Assembly: GCA_910578605.1 (NCBI GenBank)
Contig: CAJTQG010000021.1
Coordinates: forward strand, 1-20,455
Origin: an uncultured Lachnospiraceae bacterium
GTDB lineage: Bacteria > Bacillota > Clostridia > Lachnospirales > Lachnospiraceae
Reading direction: 5' to 3'
Length of the DNA stretch: 20,455 bases
This document shows positions 13,486-20,455 of this stretch, in pieces. Within the stretch, counting starts at the first letter, position 1; every line of letters begins with the position of its first letter. Both the position numbers and the translations under genes were made by a program. The notes beneath the pieces are model-generated. The model did no database searches, was not told the DNA's origin, and saw nothing but the letters and a program-made list of their open reading frames with translations.

Positions 13486-15192
13486 TTATGAAATTGACTG
13501 TTCCTTCAAATACATTTCTACTTCCTTTGCAGTTGTCATGGACATTACTTTATCCGCCACTTTGTCCGCTTGCTCCTTTGTCCATTTGGAAATGGCTGCT
13601 CTTGTCTGCAGCACTGATGTAGGGCTGACACTGAACTCACCAAGTCCAAAAGAAATGAGCAGAGGAATTAACAGAGGGTCAGCGGCTGCCTCACCGCACA
13701 TTCCAACTGTAATACCTGCTTTATTTCCCTCCTCAATAATCCGCTTTATAGAGCGCAAAACTGAGGGCTGGTATGGGGAGTACAGATAGGCTACCTTTGC
13801 GTTTCCTCTGTCCACCGCCATAGTATACTGGGTCAAATCGTTGGTTCCAATGCTGAAGAAGTCTGCCTCCTTCGCCAACAAATCTGCAATTTCACTGGCA
13901 GCCGGTGTCTCTATCATCACCCCAACCTGTATGTCTTTTTTATAGGAAATGCCTTCTTGTTCCAGCTCTCCCTTCAGTTCCTCCACTAATTCCTTTACCC
14001 TGTGAAGCTCCTCCGTACATGTGACTAAGGGCACCATAATTCGAATATCTGAAAATGCACTGGCCCGCAGAAGCGCACGAAGCTGGATTCGGTAAATATT
14101 TTCTTCCTTTAAGCAAAATCTTACTGCCCGATATCCTAAAAAGGGATTTTCTTCTTTTTCTAAACCTAAGTAAGGAATGTCTTTATCTCCACCTACATCC
14201 AAAGTTCTTATAATGACCGGCTTTCCCTTGATTTGACTAGCTGCCTCCTTATAAGCCAAAAACTGCTCCTCCTCAGTAGGCAGTTTTGTGTTGTCCATAA
14301 AAAGAAACTCTGTGCGAAACAATCCAATACCCTCTCCTCCAAATTCCAATACTTTTGCTGCCTCCTGAGGTTTTCCAATATTGCCGAACAATTCTACTCT
14401 TTTTCCGTCTCCCGTGACAGTTTCCTTGTGGGCATACACCTTCAGTTCTTCTCTGGATGCAAGGTACTCCTCCCTCTTTTTCTCATATTCTATTGTGGTT
14501 TCCTGGTCAGGCTCTAGCACACAGTATCCCTCACAGCCGTCAATAGCCACCATCATGCCCGACCGCACCGACTGCAGGAGATTTTCCACACTTAACACTG
14601 CGGGTATCTCAAGCGCTCTGGCTAAAATAGCCGAGTGGGAAGTTTTTCCTCCCATCTGTGTCAGTATCCCTGCCACATTTTCCTTTACGATTCCGGCTGT
14701 CATAGAAGGTGTCAAATCCTTTGCCACCAAAATAGTTCCATAAGGCACGTCACTGATATTCACATCCTCCAAGCCCAAGAGAAGTTTAAGAATACGAACT
14801 CGTATATCCCCAATATCGGTAGCTCTCTGTCTTGTCAGTTCATCCTCCGTCTGGGAAAACATATCCACAAACATAGTGCACACTTCATCTACCGCACACT
14901 CGGCGCATTCACCTGCTTCTATTCTTTTATGAATTTCCTCCTGCATAAAAGGATCTGAAATCATCATCACATGTCCTTCTAAAATCTGGGCATTTTGCTC
15001 CCCCACCTCTCTTTTCATCTTCTCTGCCATAGCGGTAGTATTTTCAACAAATGCATCCAATGCTTTCTGAAACCTGGCCATTTCACTTTCTGTATCCATC
15101 ACCTGTTTTTTCTCATACACAGGCACTTCATTGCTTATCATTACCACCTTGCCAACACCATATCCGGCAGAACCGCCAATTCCTTGCAACAT
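13486..15192 (-). CDS. ptsI: PTS enzyme I (phosphoenolpyruvate-protein phosphotransferase)
   Basis: A 568-residue cytoplasmic enzyme that takes phosphate from phosphoenolpyruvate and passes it to HPr. The HPr-binding helical part (about 30-140) leads to the swivelling domain with the active histidine, His186 in GGKTSHSAILAR. The C-terminal PEP-binding barrel carries LFRTEFLFM (Arg293), IIRTLDVGGDKD (Arg329) and GMCGEAAAD with Cys499. All key residues are intact and length is normal. The ATG at 15190-15192 follows AGGTGA. It is the last gene of the operon, 86 bases after ptsH, and is followed by a strong terminator. As the general PTS enzyme it should also serve the EIICBA permease at 2421-4628. 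Confidence 0.96.
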   Translation of the reverse strand: MLQGIGGSAGYGVGKVVMISNEVPVYEKKQVMDTESEMARFQKALDAFVENTTAMAEKMKREVGEQNAQILEGHVMMISDPFMQEEIHKRIEAGECAECAVDEVCTMFVDMFSQTEDELTRQRATDIGDIRVRILKLLLGLEDVNISDVPYGTILVAKDLTPSMTAGIVKENVAGILTQMGGKTSHSAILARALEIPAVLSVENLLQSVRSGMMVAIDGCEGYCVLEPDQETTIEYEKKREEYLASREELKVYAHKETVTGDGKRVELFGNIGKPQEAAKVLEFGGEGIGLFRTEFLFMDNTKLPTEEEQFLAYKEAASQIKGKPVIIRTLDVGGDKDIPYLGLEKEENPFLGYRAVRFCLKEENIYRIQLRALLRASAFSDIRIMVPLVTCTEELHRVKELVEELKGELEQEGISYKKDIQVGVMIETPAASEIADLLAKEADFFSIGTNDLTQYTMAVDRGNAKVAYLYSPYQPSVLRSIKRIIEEGNKAGITVGMCGEAAADPLLIPLLISFGLGEFSVSPTSVLQTRAAISKWTKEQADKVADKVMSMTTAKEVEMYLKEQSIS

Positions 15193-15278
15193 ATAGCTTC
15201 ACCTGACCTTTCCTTCTAAATCCTTCCCATGTGCATTCCTTCGTGTGCTGTGTCCCTTGCTTTGTATAAAAAGGAATT

Positions 15279-15545
15279 TTATGCTTCCCCCAAACCTGAT
15301 TCAATCAGCTCCACTGCCGCCTTTAATGCTTCCGTCTCATCCTCTCCCTCACACTCAATATCCATCTGACAACCGCATTTAATACAGCCGGCAATAATAT
15401 TCATCACACTCTTTGCATTGATTTTTTTACCATTAAACACTAGATTTACATCACTTTGAAATCTTGTCATCTCCTTGGCAAAAATCCCTGCTGGCCTCAT
15501 ATGAAGTCCCTGTTCATTTTTAACTGTAACTGTCTGTGATACCAT
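15279..15545 (-). CDS. ptsH: HPr phosphocarrier protein
   Basis: An 88-residue phosphocarrier that relays phosphate from enzyme I to the sugar permeases. His15 in EQGLHMRPAG is the phosphorylation site, and Ser46 in NAKSVMNI is the regulatory site used by HPr kinase in low-GC Gram-positives, so this protein should be able to act with CcpA in carbon catabolite repression. Length and both site positions match the family. GGAGAGAG precedes the ATG. It lies 90 bases after fruA, across an extremely AT-rich spacer, and 86 bases before ptsI. Three cysteines around residue 54-58 (CIKCGC) are somewhat unusual for HPr. Confidence 0.96.
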   Translation of the reverse strand: MVSQTVTVKNEQGLHMRPAGIFAKEMTRFQSDVNLVFNGKKINAKSVMNIIAGCIKCGCQMDIECEGEDETEALKAAVELIESGLGEA

Positions 15546-15635
15546 AATTCTCTCTCCTTTTCCGTTTTCCTATTGATATTTATTGAATTTATTAGTTTTT
15601 ATTTATATATTTTTCTATTTATTTTTCTAGTTTTT

Positions 15636-17552
15636 TTATTCCGCTTTTATATCTTTTATATCCTTTTTCAACATAGTCAAAATCAATGCCCCTGCCACAC
15701 TTCCAGCCAGCAAAGCTACTATATACAAAAATGCATTTCCCACAACCGGAAATACAAAGATTCCGCCATGAGGTGCTCGAAGGGTACACCCAAATGCCAT
15801 GGACAAGGCACCTGCCACTGCTGAACCAACGATACAGCTGGGAATCACACGGAGAGGATCCTTTGCCGCATAGGGTATGGCTCCCTCTGAGATAAAGCAT
15901 AATCCCATAATATAGTTAACTACACCGTTTCTCCGATCCTCTGCTGTCCACTTATTTTTAAAGAAGCTAGTAGAAATTGCTATGGCAATTGGAGGAACCA
16001 TACCTCCCACCATTACCGCAGCCATCACATCATAATTTTCCAGAGCAAGAGAAGCAGTTCCAAACACATAGGCAGCTTTGTTAAAGGGGCCACCCATATC
16101 AATACTCATCATTCCTCCTGCAACAGCTCCCAGTAAAATTTTTGAACTTCCACCCATACTGTTTAACCAGTTGCCAATACCAGTGTTAATCCAACCCATC
16201 ACAGGATTGACAGCACACATAAACAAACCAATCAGCAGCACTCCCCCTAGAGGATAAATAAGCATTGGACGAATTCCATCCAGACTTTTAGGCAGCTTCT
16301 CTGTAATTATTTTTAATCCCTTCACCAAATATCCTGCCACGAAGCCGGCAAGCAGAGCCGCTAAAAATCCTCCGGAAACTCCTGTTACATTGCCGTCTGC
16401 CAAACCTGAAAAATTAGTACCATTCATTGCCAGAATTCCTCCTGCAAAACCTACTGCAAGCCCTGGCCTGTCAGCAATGGAGGAGGCAACAAAAGCTGCC
16501 AAAATCGGAAGCATATACCCAAATACGGCATTTCCCACTGTTTTAAAGAAAGCGGCCGCTGGTGTATTCATACCAAAATTACTAGGATTTATTTTATAAT
16601 CGTCCAGCAAAAAGGCCAACGCTATCATAATGCCGCCGCCAATGACAAAGGGAAGCATGTGCGATACGCCGTTCATCAAATGCTTGTAAAATCCATTGCC
16701 TCCAGATGATTTGCCGACTTCCACGCCGCTTTGCCCGTGATAAATCGGAACTTCCTTTCTGACTATCTTTTCTATCAACTCCTCCGGCTTATGAATGCCG
16801 TCTGCCACCTTAGTGAATAACACTGGCTTGCCGTCAAATCTTGCCGTCTCCACATTCTTATCTGCCGCCACAATAATCCCGTCACACTGGGCAATCTCCT
16901 CCGGTGTAAGTGCATTTTTCACTCCGCCTGAACCATTTGTCTCCGCCTTACATGGATAACCAAGCTTTACTCCTGCCTTCTCTAAACTCTCCGCTGCCAT
17001 ATAGGTATGGGCAATTCCTGTAGGACAGGCTGTCACTGCCAGCACACGAAAACCGGGTTTGTCTGCTTGCTTCTTTGCAATTTCATCGCCGAACTTTTCC
17101 ATTTCCTTGGCGTCAATCACCTTGAGAAATGCTTCCTTGCTGTTTGCCGATAACAACTGTTTTCTAAAATCCTCATCCATGAGCAGAACACTCAATCTAG
17201 AGAGCACCTCCAAGTGAACATCACCGCCCCCCTCCGGCGCTGCGATCATAAAAAACAAATTGGAGGGCTGACCGTCCAAAGCATCATAATCCACACCTGC
17301 CGGAACTGTCATGGCCGCAAGTCCTGGTCTTGTTACCGCCTTGTTTTTTGCATGGGGAATGGCGATACCTTCTCCTATTGCGGTGGAGCCTCCCTCCTCC
17401 CTTGCCATGATTCCTCTTCTATATTCGGCCTTATCACTAATATTGCCTGATTTATCATGCAAATCCACCATAAAATCAATAGCAGATTCTTTTGAATCTA
17501 ATTGCACACCCAATGCAATTCCTTCTGGTTTTAACAATTCTGTAATACGCAT
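15636..17552 (-). CDS. fruA: PTS fructose permease EIIABC
   Basis: A 638-residue permease that imports fructose as fructose-1-phosphate. EIIA (about residues 1-150) has the active histidine His67 in GIAIPHAKN; EIIB (about 168-265) has the phosphocysteine Cys176 in TACPTGIAHTYMAA; EIIC (about 295-635) has GVSHMLPFVIGGGIMIALAF and about eight to ten membrane segments. The ATG at 17550-17552 (MRITELLKPEG) matches the usual FruA start and has AAGGAG eight bases upstream; a GTG three codons earlier, overlapping the fruK stop by four bases, is the alternative. It lies immediately behind fruK and shares its operon. Mannose-type fructose permeases are unlikely given the A-B-C order and the adjacent 1-phosphofructokinase. 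Confidence 0.95.
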   Translation of the reverse strand: MRITELLKPEGIALGVQLDSKESAIDFMVDLHDKSGNISDKAEYRRGIMAREEGGSTAIGEGIAIPHAKNKAVTRPGLAAMTVPAGVDYDALDGQPSNLFFMIAAPEGGGDVHLEVLSRLSVLLMDEDFRKQLLSANSKEAFLKVIDAKEMEKFGDEIAKKQADKPGFRVLAVTACPTGIAHTYMAAESLEKAGVKLGYPCKAETNGSGGVKNALTPEEIAQCDGIIVAADKNVETARFDGKPVLFTKVADGIHKPEELIEKIVRKEVPIYHGQSGVEVGKSSGGNGFYKHLMNGVSHMLPFVIGGGIMIALAFLLDDYKINPSNFGMNTPAAAFFKTVGNAVFGYMLPILAAFVASSIADRPGLAVGFAGGILAMNGTNFSGLADGNVTGVSGGFLAALLAGFVAGYLVKGLKIITEKLPKSLDGIRPMLIYPLGGVLLIGLFMCAVNPVMGWINTGIGNWLNSMGGSSKILLGAVAGGMMSIDMGGPFNKAAYVFGTASLALENYDVMAAVMVGGMVPPIAIAISTSFFKNKWTAEDRRNGVVNYIMGLCFISEGAIPYAAKDPLRVIPSCIVGSAVAGALSMAFGCTLRAPHGGIFVFPVVGNAFLYIVALLAGSVAGALILTMLKKDIKDIKAE

Positions 17553-17557
17553 ACCTC

Positions 17558-18484
17558 TCACTCCTTCTCCTTTTCATTTTGCTGTAATTGCCCTAACAGC
17601 TCTTCTACCTTTTCTTTTGCCGCCAAACCTTCCGAAAATGCAGTGGCACTTCCCGCAGCACTTCCGTACAGCAATGCTTTCCTGTAATCGTGATTTTGGC
17701 TGTAGCTAGCCACAAATCCCGCCACCATAGAATCCCCAGCCCCAACTGAATTTACCACCGTCCCCTGAGCCACACCTATTTTGTGCAAGCTGCCTTCTCT
17801 TGTCACCAGCAGAGCACCGTCCCCTGCCATAGATATCAATACATTCTCCGCCCCCATTTCCTGCAGCTTTCTGGCATATTTTTCAATCTCCTCTATAGTC
17901 TTAAGCTGTACACCGAACATTTCACCCAATTCATGATTGTTCGGTTTTATTAAAAATGGATGAAACTTCAGCACATTTAACAGCAAATCTTTTGTGGCAT
18001 CCACCACAATATCTATTTTTTTCTGAGATAAGTGCTCCATAATCTGCTCATATATATTTTCCGGCAGAGCAGAAGGAATAGCTCCTGCCAGCACTAAAAT
18101 ATCTCCATCTTCTAGTTGTTCTAGCTGGCGAAACAACTCATTTACCTCTTCCTGGTTAATTTGTGGCCCGCTGCCGTTAATTTCCGTCTCCTGGGTGCCC
18201 TTAATTTTCACATTGATTCGGCTTAACCCTTGGGCCAAATGTATAAATTTTGTTTTCACACCTGCGGCTCTTACCTGTGCCTCAATTTCATCCCCCGTAA
18301 ATCCAGCTACAAATCCTAGAGCCACACTGTCTAAGCCTAAATTTTGAAGGACAACCGACACATTGATTCCTTTTCCTCCAAAATATATATTTTCACCTTC
18401 TGTCCGATTCACCTCCCCCAAGTTCAACTGCTCTAATTTCACGATATAGTCAAGAGCAGGATTGAACGTTACCGTGTAAATCAT
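17558..18484 (-). CDS. fruK: 1-phosphofructokinase
   Basis: A 308-residue PfkB-family kinase that turns fructose-1-phosphate, made by FruA, into fructose-1,6-bisphosphate for glycolysis. Family marks are TFNPALDYIV (6-15), the substrate-side FGGKGINVS (35-43), KPNNHELGEMFG (180-191) and the C-terminal NSVGAGDSMVAGF (245-257) containing the catalytic base Asp251. Length is standard. Its ATG overlaps the fruR stop in ATGA (18481-18484), the typical sign of translational coupling. Tagatose-6-phosphate kinase is a relative, but the flanking fruR and fruA make 1-phosphofructokinase the firm reading. Confidence 0.95.
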   Translation of the reverse strand: MIYTVTFNPALDYIVKLEQLNLGEVNRTEGENIYFGGKGINVSVVLQNLGLDSVALGFVAGFTGDEIEAQVRAAGVKTKFIHLAQGLSRINVKIKGTQETEINGSGPQINQEEVNELFRQLEQLEDGDILVLAGAIPSALPENIYEQIMEHLSQKKIDIVVDATKDLLLNVLKFHPFLIKPNNHELGEMFGVQLKTIEEIEKYARKLQEMGAENVLISMAGDGALLVTREGSLHKIGVAQGTVVNSVGAGDSMVAGFVASYSQNHDYRKALLYGSAAGSATAFSEGLAAKEKVEELLGQLQQNEKEKE

Positions 18485-19233
18485 ACGATTGCCACCTCCT
18501 TAATCAATGTTGCCTGCTTATACTTATCATTCACCAATGCATCTGTTATAATACATGCTTTTTCAATGGGGGCAAAAGTAACTGCCGTTACTTTATCAAA
18601 TTTTGTGTGGTCCGCCAGCACATAACTCATATAGCTGTGCTCCATTGCGGCTTTTTTCATTAGTGCCTCCTCTGCATCCACCGTTGTAAAGCCGCTGTCT
18701 ACATGCACTCCGTTAGTTCCCATGAAAGCCTTTGTAAAATTATATTTCTGTATACTGTTTACTCCCTCCGCCCCAATAATTGCCTCTGTAACCGGTTTCA
18801 CCAAGCCTCCCACCAAATAGGTTTTCATTCCCTTGGCAATTAATTTTTTTGCATGGACTATCCCGTTAGTCACATAGGTTGCCTTTTTGCAAGTAATATA
18901 ATCCACCAATATCTGTGTACTTGTTCCAGCGTCAATGTAGACAAAATCTTCCTCCTGTATTGTGGATGCCGCATATCTGGCTATAGCGGTTTTCTCCTCC
19001 ACACATATCCCAGACTTTGTATTTACATCATATTCATCTGAAATGTATTCCTGTGTTAACGCTGTGGCTCCTCCATGTACTTTTTTTAATTTTCCCATTA
19101 AATGTAAGGAGGATAAATCTCTTCTGATGGTGGATTCCGATGTTCCTATCTCCTCCACAAGCTCAGCAACCGTCACCGCCCCTTTTGACTCCACCAGCTG
19201 CAAAATTTCCTGATATCTTTCTTGTGTAAGCAA
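18481..19233 (-). CDS. fruR: DeoR-family regulator of the fructose operon
   Basis: A 250-residue DeoR-type repressor. The N-terminal winged helix-turn-helix spans about residues 4-58 (TVAELVEEIGTSESTIRRDL at 21-40, then GKLKKVHGGA), and the C-terminal sugar-phosphate sensor has the usual DEIFIDAGTS-like segment (here DFVYIDAGTSTQ) and later YVLADHTKFDK. The start is TTG at 19231-19233, directly behind AAAGGAGGTGG; the longer frame back to 19320 would begin inside the promoter and is rejected. In relatives, fructose-1-phosphate releases the repressor. It is the first gene of the operon, so it controls itself, probably through the phased repeats at 19278-19330. Confidence 0.92.
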   Translation of the reverse strand: MLTQERYQEILQLVESKGAVTVAELVEEIGTSESTIRRDLSSLHLMGKLKKVHGGATALTQEYISDEYDVNTKSGICVEEKTAIARYAASTIQEEDFVYIDAGTSTQILVDYITCKKATYVTNGIVHAKKLIAKGMKTYLVGGLVKPVTEAIIGAEGVNSIQKYNFTKAFMGTNGVHVDSGFTTVDAEEALMKKAAMEHSYMSYVLADHTKFDKVTAVTFAPIEKACIITDALVNDKYKQATLIKEVAIV

Positions 19234-19267
19234 CTGTCCACCTCCTTTTGTTTTTATCTGTAACATT

Positions 19268-19296
19268 ATAATACAATCATTTTCAATCAATGTCAA
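19268..19296 (-). promoter_or_regulatory. Promoter of the fruRKA-ptsHI operon
   Basis: Minus strand: consensus TTGACA (19291-19296), exactly 17 bases, TATTAT (19268-19273). It starts transcription about 30 bases before the fruR TTG codon. A repeat of the putative operator lies in the spacer. Confidence 0.85.
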
Positions 19297-19330
19297 GCAT
19301 TTTCTTTCATTTTTAATCATTTTCTTTCAA
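19278..19330 (-). promoter_or_regulatory. Three 20-bp phased operator repeats (putative FruR site)
   Basis: CATTTTC begins at 19278, 19298 and 19318, each time continuing with two variable bases and TCA (AA in the first, TT in the other two). In the gene direction the units read TGAAAGAAAATG, or TTGATTGAAAATG for the one between -35 and -10. The exact 20-base period puts all three on one helix face, covering the spacer, the edge of the -35 and the upstream region: a good repressor arrangement. FruR as the binder is inferred from position. Confidence 0.65.
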
Positions 19331-19363
19331 AATTTTTCACATTATTGACCGATTTTGACTATT

Positions 19364-19375
19364 TTATAGAACGGT
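19364..19375 (-). promoter_or_regulatory. Shared 12-base motif, fruR upstream copy
   Basis: TTATAGAACGGT, identical to 4684-4695 in the ptsG leader and in the same orientation relative to its gene, 68 bases upstream of the fruR -35 box. Confidence 0.45.
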
Positions 19376-19389
19376 CTTTCTTTTACAAT

Positions 19390-19438
19390 AAAAAAGTATC
19401 AAGAAAGCAAAAACCGCAGCTTTCGCTTTCTTGATACT
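19390..19438 (-). terminator. Terminator of the YczE-type gene
   Basis: A 14-bp perfect stem (AGTATCAAGAAAGC at 19395-19408 with GCTTTCTTGATACT at 19425-19438), followed on the minus strand by six T. It lies about 26 bases past the stop at 19465 and insulates the fructose operon from it. Confidence 0.9.
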
Positions 19439-19464
19439 GAAACTGTATTTAAAACTATTCAGAG

Positions 19465-20112
19465 CTACTCAGGGCTTACCCATTTTTCATTTACCTTCAT
19501 AAATAAATTGACTAATGGTCCTAAACAAAAGGCTGTTAAAATGGTTCCCACCCCTAGATGGCTGTTCTCCCAGCCAATAAATCCCACAAACACAGCAAGC
19601 AGCACGATACATACACACACTATATCTGTTATCATACGATTCACAAAATAAGGCGTAGGCAATCTATCGGTAATGCCTATAGCCAAATAATCATAGGGGG
19701 CAATTCCCATATGAGCCGTCTGATACATAGCCAAGCCAAAGGTGAGAATCAACATAGCTGCCGCCATAATCAAAAGCTTCTGCCAGAGAACCAAGCTGTA
19801 ATCCGTCCCCGTAAAAAATTCAATTCCTTTACATGTGTATTCCACAATATAACCTAATAAAAATAAATTAATCAGAGAACCAATTCCTATGTACTTTCTT
19901 CCAAAAACAATCTGAACTGCCAGCAATATGAGATTTACCAACATCTGATACGTTCCAAGCCCTATTCCAATCCCATCACTGATTGCCATATTGGAGGCAC
20001 AATAGGGATCATTTCCCATCTGGGAAATTCGCAAAATTGCAATTCCCACGCCTAAAATCAAATTTCCCAAAACTACCGCTGCTATCTTTCTCACAGTAAC
20101 ATCCTTCATCAT
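19465..20112 (-). CDS. YczE/YyaS/YitT-type membrane protein
   Basis: A 215-residue integral membrane protein with about five hydrophobic segments. The paired motifs GVGIAILRISQMGNDPYCAS (about 22-41) and FGLAMYQTAHMGIAPYDYLA (about 125-144) are the internally repeated signature of the YczE/YitT group, whose members are uncharacterised inner-membrane proteins often found beside MocR/PdxR or GntR regulators. No such regulator is visible in the window. The first of two adjacent ATG codons (20110-20112) is taken, six bases after AAAGG. It is transcribed alone from 20214-20242 to the terminator at 19390-19438. Function and substrate are unknown. Confidence 0.8.
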   Translation of the reverse strand: MMKDVTVRKIAAVVLGNLILGVGIAILRISQMGNDPYCASNMAISDGIGIGLGTYQMLVNLILLAVQIVFGRKYIGIGSLINLFLLGYIVEYTCKGIEFFTGTDYSLVLWQKLLIMAAAMLILTFGLAMYQTAHMGIAPYDYLAIGITDRLPTPYFVNRMITDIVCVCIVLLAVFVGFIGWENSHLGVGTILTAFCLGPLVNLFMKVNEKWVSPE

Positions 20113-20135
20113 CTAATACCTTTCCTTTCCCTTTT

Positions 20136-20149
20136 ATATCCATTGGGTA
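20136..20149. repeat. Downstream copy of the YczE promoter repeat
   Basis: ATATCCATTGGGTA resembles ATATACCAATTGGGTA at 20215-20230 (same orientation, 79 bases apart), and lies about 25 bases before the YczE-type start codon. The two could be paired sites for one regulator. Confidence 0.4.
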
Positions 20150-20213
20150 TTTGCGAAGCCTCTCAAAAAAGTTCATATTTCTGCTCTATCCTTTCTGTTG
20201 AATGCAACATAAT

Positions 20214-20242
20214 TATATACCAATTGGGTAAGGAAAGGTCAA
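20214..20242 (-). promoter_or_regulatory. Promoter of the YczE-type gene with overlapping repeat
   Basis: Minus strand: TTGACC (20237-20242), 17-base spacer, TATATA (20214-20219), or TATAAT at 20212-20217 with a 19-base spacer. The spacer contains TACCCAATTGGTA, a near-palindrome whose core CCAATTGG is perfect. Confidence 0.6.
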
Positions 20243-20255
20243 GAAGTTTTTTCTA

Positions 20256-20402
20256 TTATTTACAATGTCCTCCACAGCTTTTGCAGTCTTTACCGCACAG
20301 ACATTTTCCATTCTTCCTGTCACGAAGCAATGCTCTTACGCTTAAAACAACACACCCTATCACTAAAATGAGTGCCACAGCAGTTCCCATAATAGTTCCC
20401 AT
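20256..20402 (-). CDS. FeoB-associated Cys-rich membrane protein
   Basis: A 48-residue protein with one N-terminal membrane segment (about residues 5-22, MGTAVALILVIGCVVLSVRAL), a basic stretch (RDRKNGK) and a C-terminal cysteine cluster, CLCGKDCKSCGGHCK. This is the layout of the small FeoB-associated Cys-rich membrane proteins, found downstream of feoB in Firmicutes and thought to assist ferrous iron uptake, perhaps by binding iron on the inner face. The ATG at 20400-20402 is preferred since AGAGG is 7 bases upstream; another ATG two codons earlier sits too close to that site. feoB itself would be expected just past the right edge on the same strand; only about 50 bases upstream of this gene are visible. 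Confidence 0.8.
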   Translation of the reverse strand: MGTIMGTAVALILVIGCVVLSVRALLRDRKNGKCLCGKDCKSCGGHCK

Positions 20403-20455
20403 AATCATACCTCTTTTCTTATCTGATTTTTATACAAATCTATTGATATTAAATT

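Noticed and set aside
19234..19320. N-terminal extension of fruR
   Set aside because: It would begin within the phased operator repeats and cover the consensus promoter; the TTG at 19231-19233 has an excellent AAAGGAGGTGG.
1..20455. tRNA, rRNA, CRISPR array or insertion sequence
   Set aside because: No cloverleaf or rRNA-like sequence, no regularly spaced repeats with unique spacers, and no transposase or integrase frames were seen when reading both strands; a covariance-model scan would settle small RNAs.

Overview
The window looks like chromosome of a low-GC Gram-positive anaerobe of the class Clostridia, most likely a Lachnospiraceae-type gut bacterium. The grounds are AT-rich DNA, strong AGGAGG-type ribosome binding sites, several TTG starts, rho-independent terminators between operons, and the gene families themselves: a self-contained glucose-type PTS permease, a fruRKA-ptsHI cluster, Fe-S redox proteins without oxygen-dependent partners, and a FeoB-associated Cys-rich peptide. 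This placement is inference. Almost every gene is on the minus strand; the clear exception is a nitronate monooxygenase at 7833-8918. No rRNA, tRNA, CRISPR array, insertion sequence or phage gene was seen.

Layout in plus-strand order. 1-253: start of a secreted protein running off the left edge. 254-830: non-coding stretch with a tandem repeat and a decayed plus-strand gene remnant. 831-2173: minus-strand operon of a membrane protein (apparently split by a frameshift) and a small CarD-like RNA-polymerase-binding protein. 2421-4628: ptsG-type EIICBA permease with its own terminator and leader. 4883-7678: operon of a TetR regulator, a C_GCAxxG_C_C/sulfite reductase fusion and a TauE-type exporter. 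It is divergent from the nitronate monooxygenase, with one palindrome forming both promoters. 8980-10921: Fe-S aldo/keto reductase followed by larB. 11040-13123: FIST-domain sensor followed by a soluble MCP-type signalling protein. 13486-19233: fruR-fruK-fruA-ptsH-ptsI. 19465-20112: YczE/YitT-type membrane protein. 20256-20402: FeoB-associated Cys-rich peptide.

Together the window encodes a complete phosphotransfer chain (EI, HPr, fructose EIIABC, fructose-1-phosphate kinase and a DeoR regulator) plus a second sugar permease carrying its own IIA domain. A 12-base motif is shared by the upstream regions of both PTS operons. A second theme is reductive sulfur/nitrogen chemistry: a siroheme reductase, a likely sulfite exporter and a nitronate monooxygenase under what appears to be one TetR-type switch. 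The third is a cytoplasmic FIST/MCP signalling pair. I did not find a clearly unprecedented system. The items most worth a second look are the bidirectional palindromic promoter, the sulfite reductase fusion operon, the 20-bp phased operator at fruR, the shared PTS motif, the split membrane gene next to the CarD-like protein, and the FIST/MCP pair.
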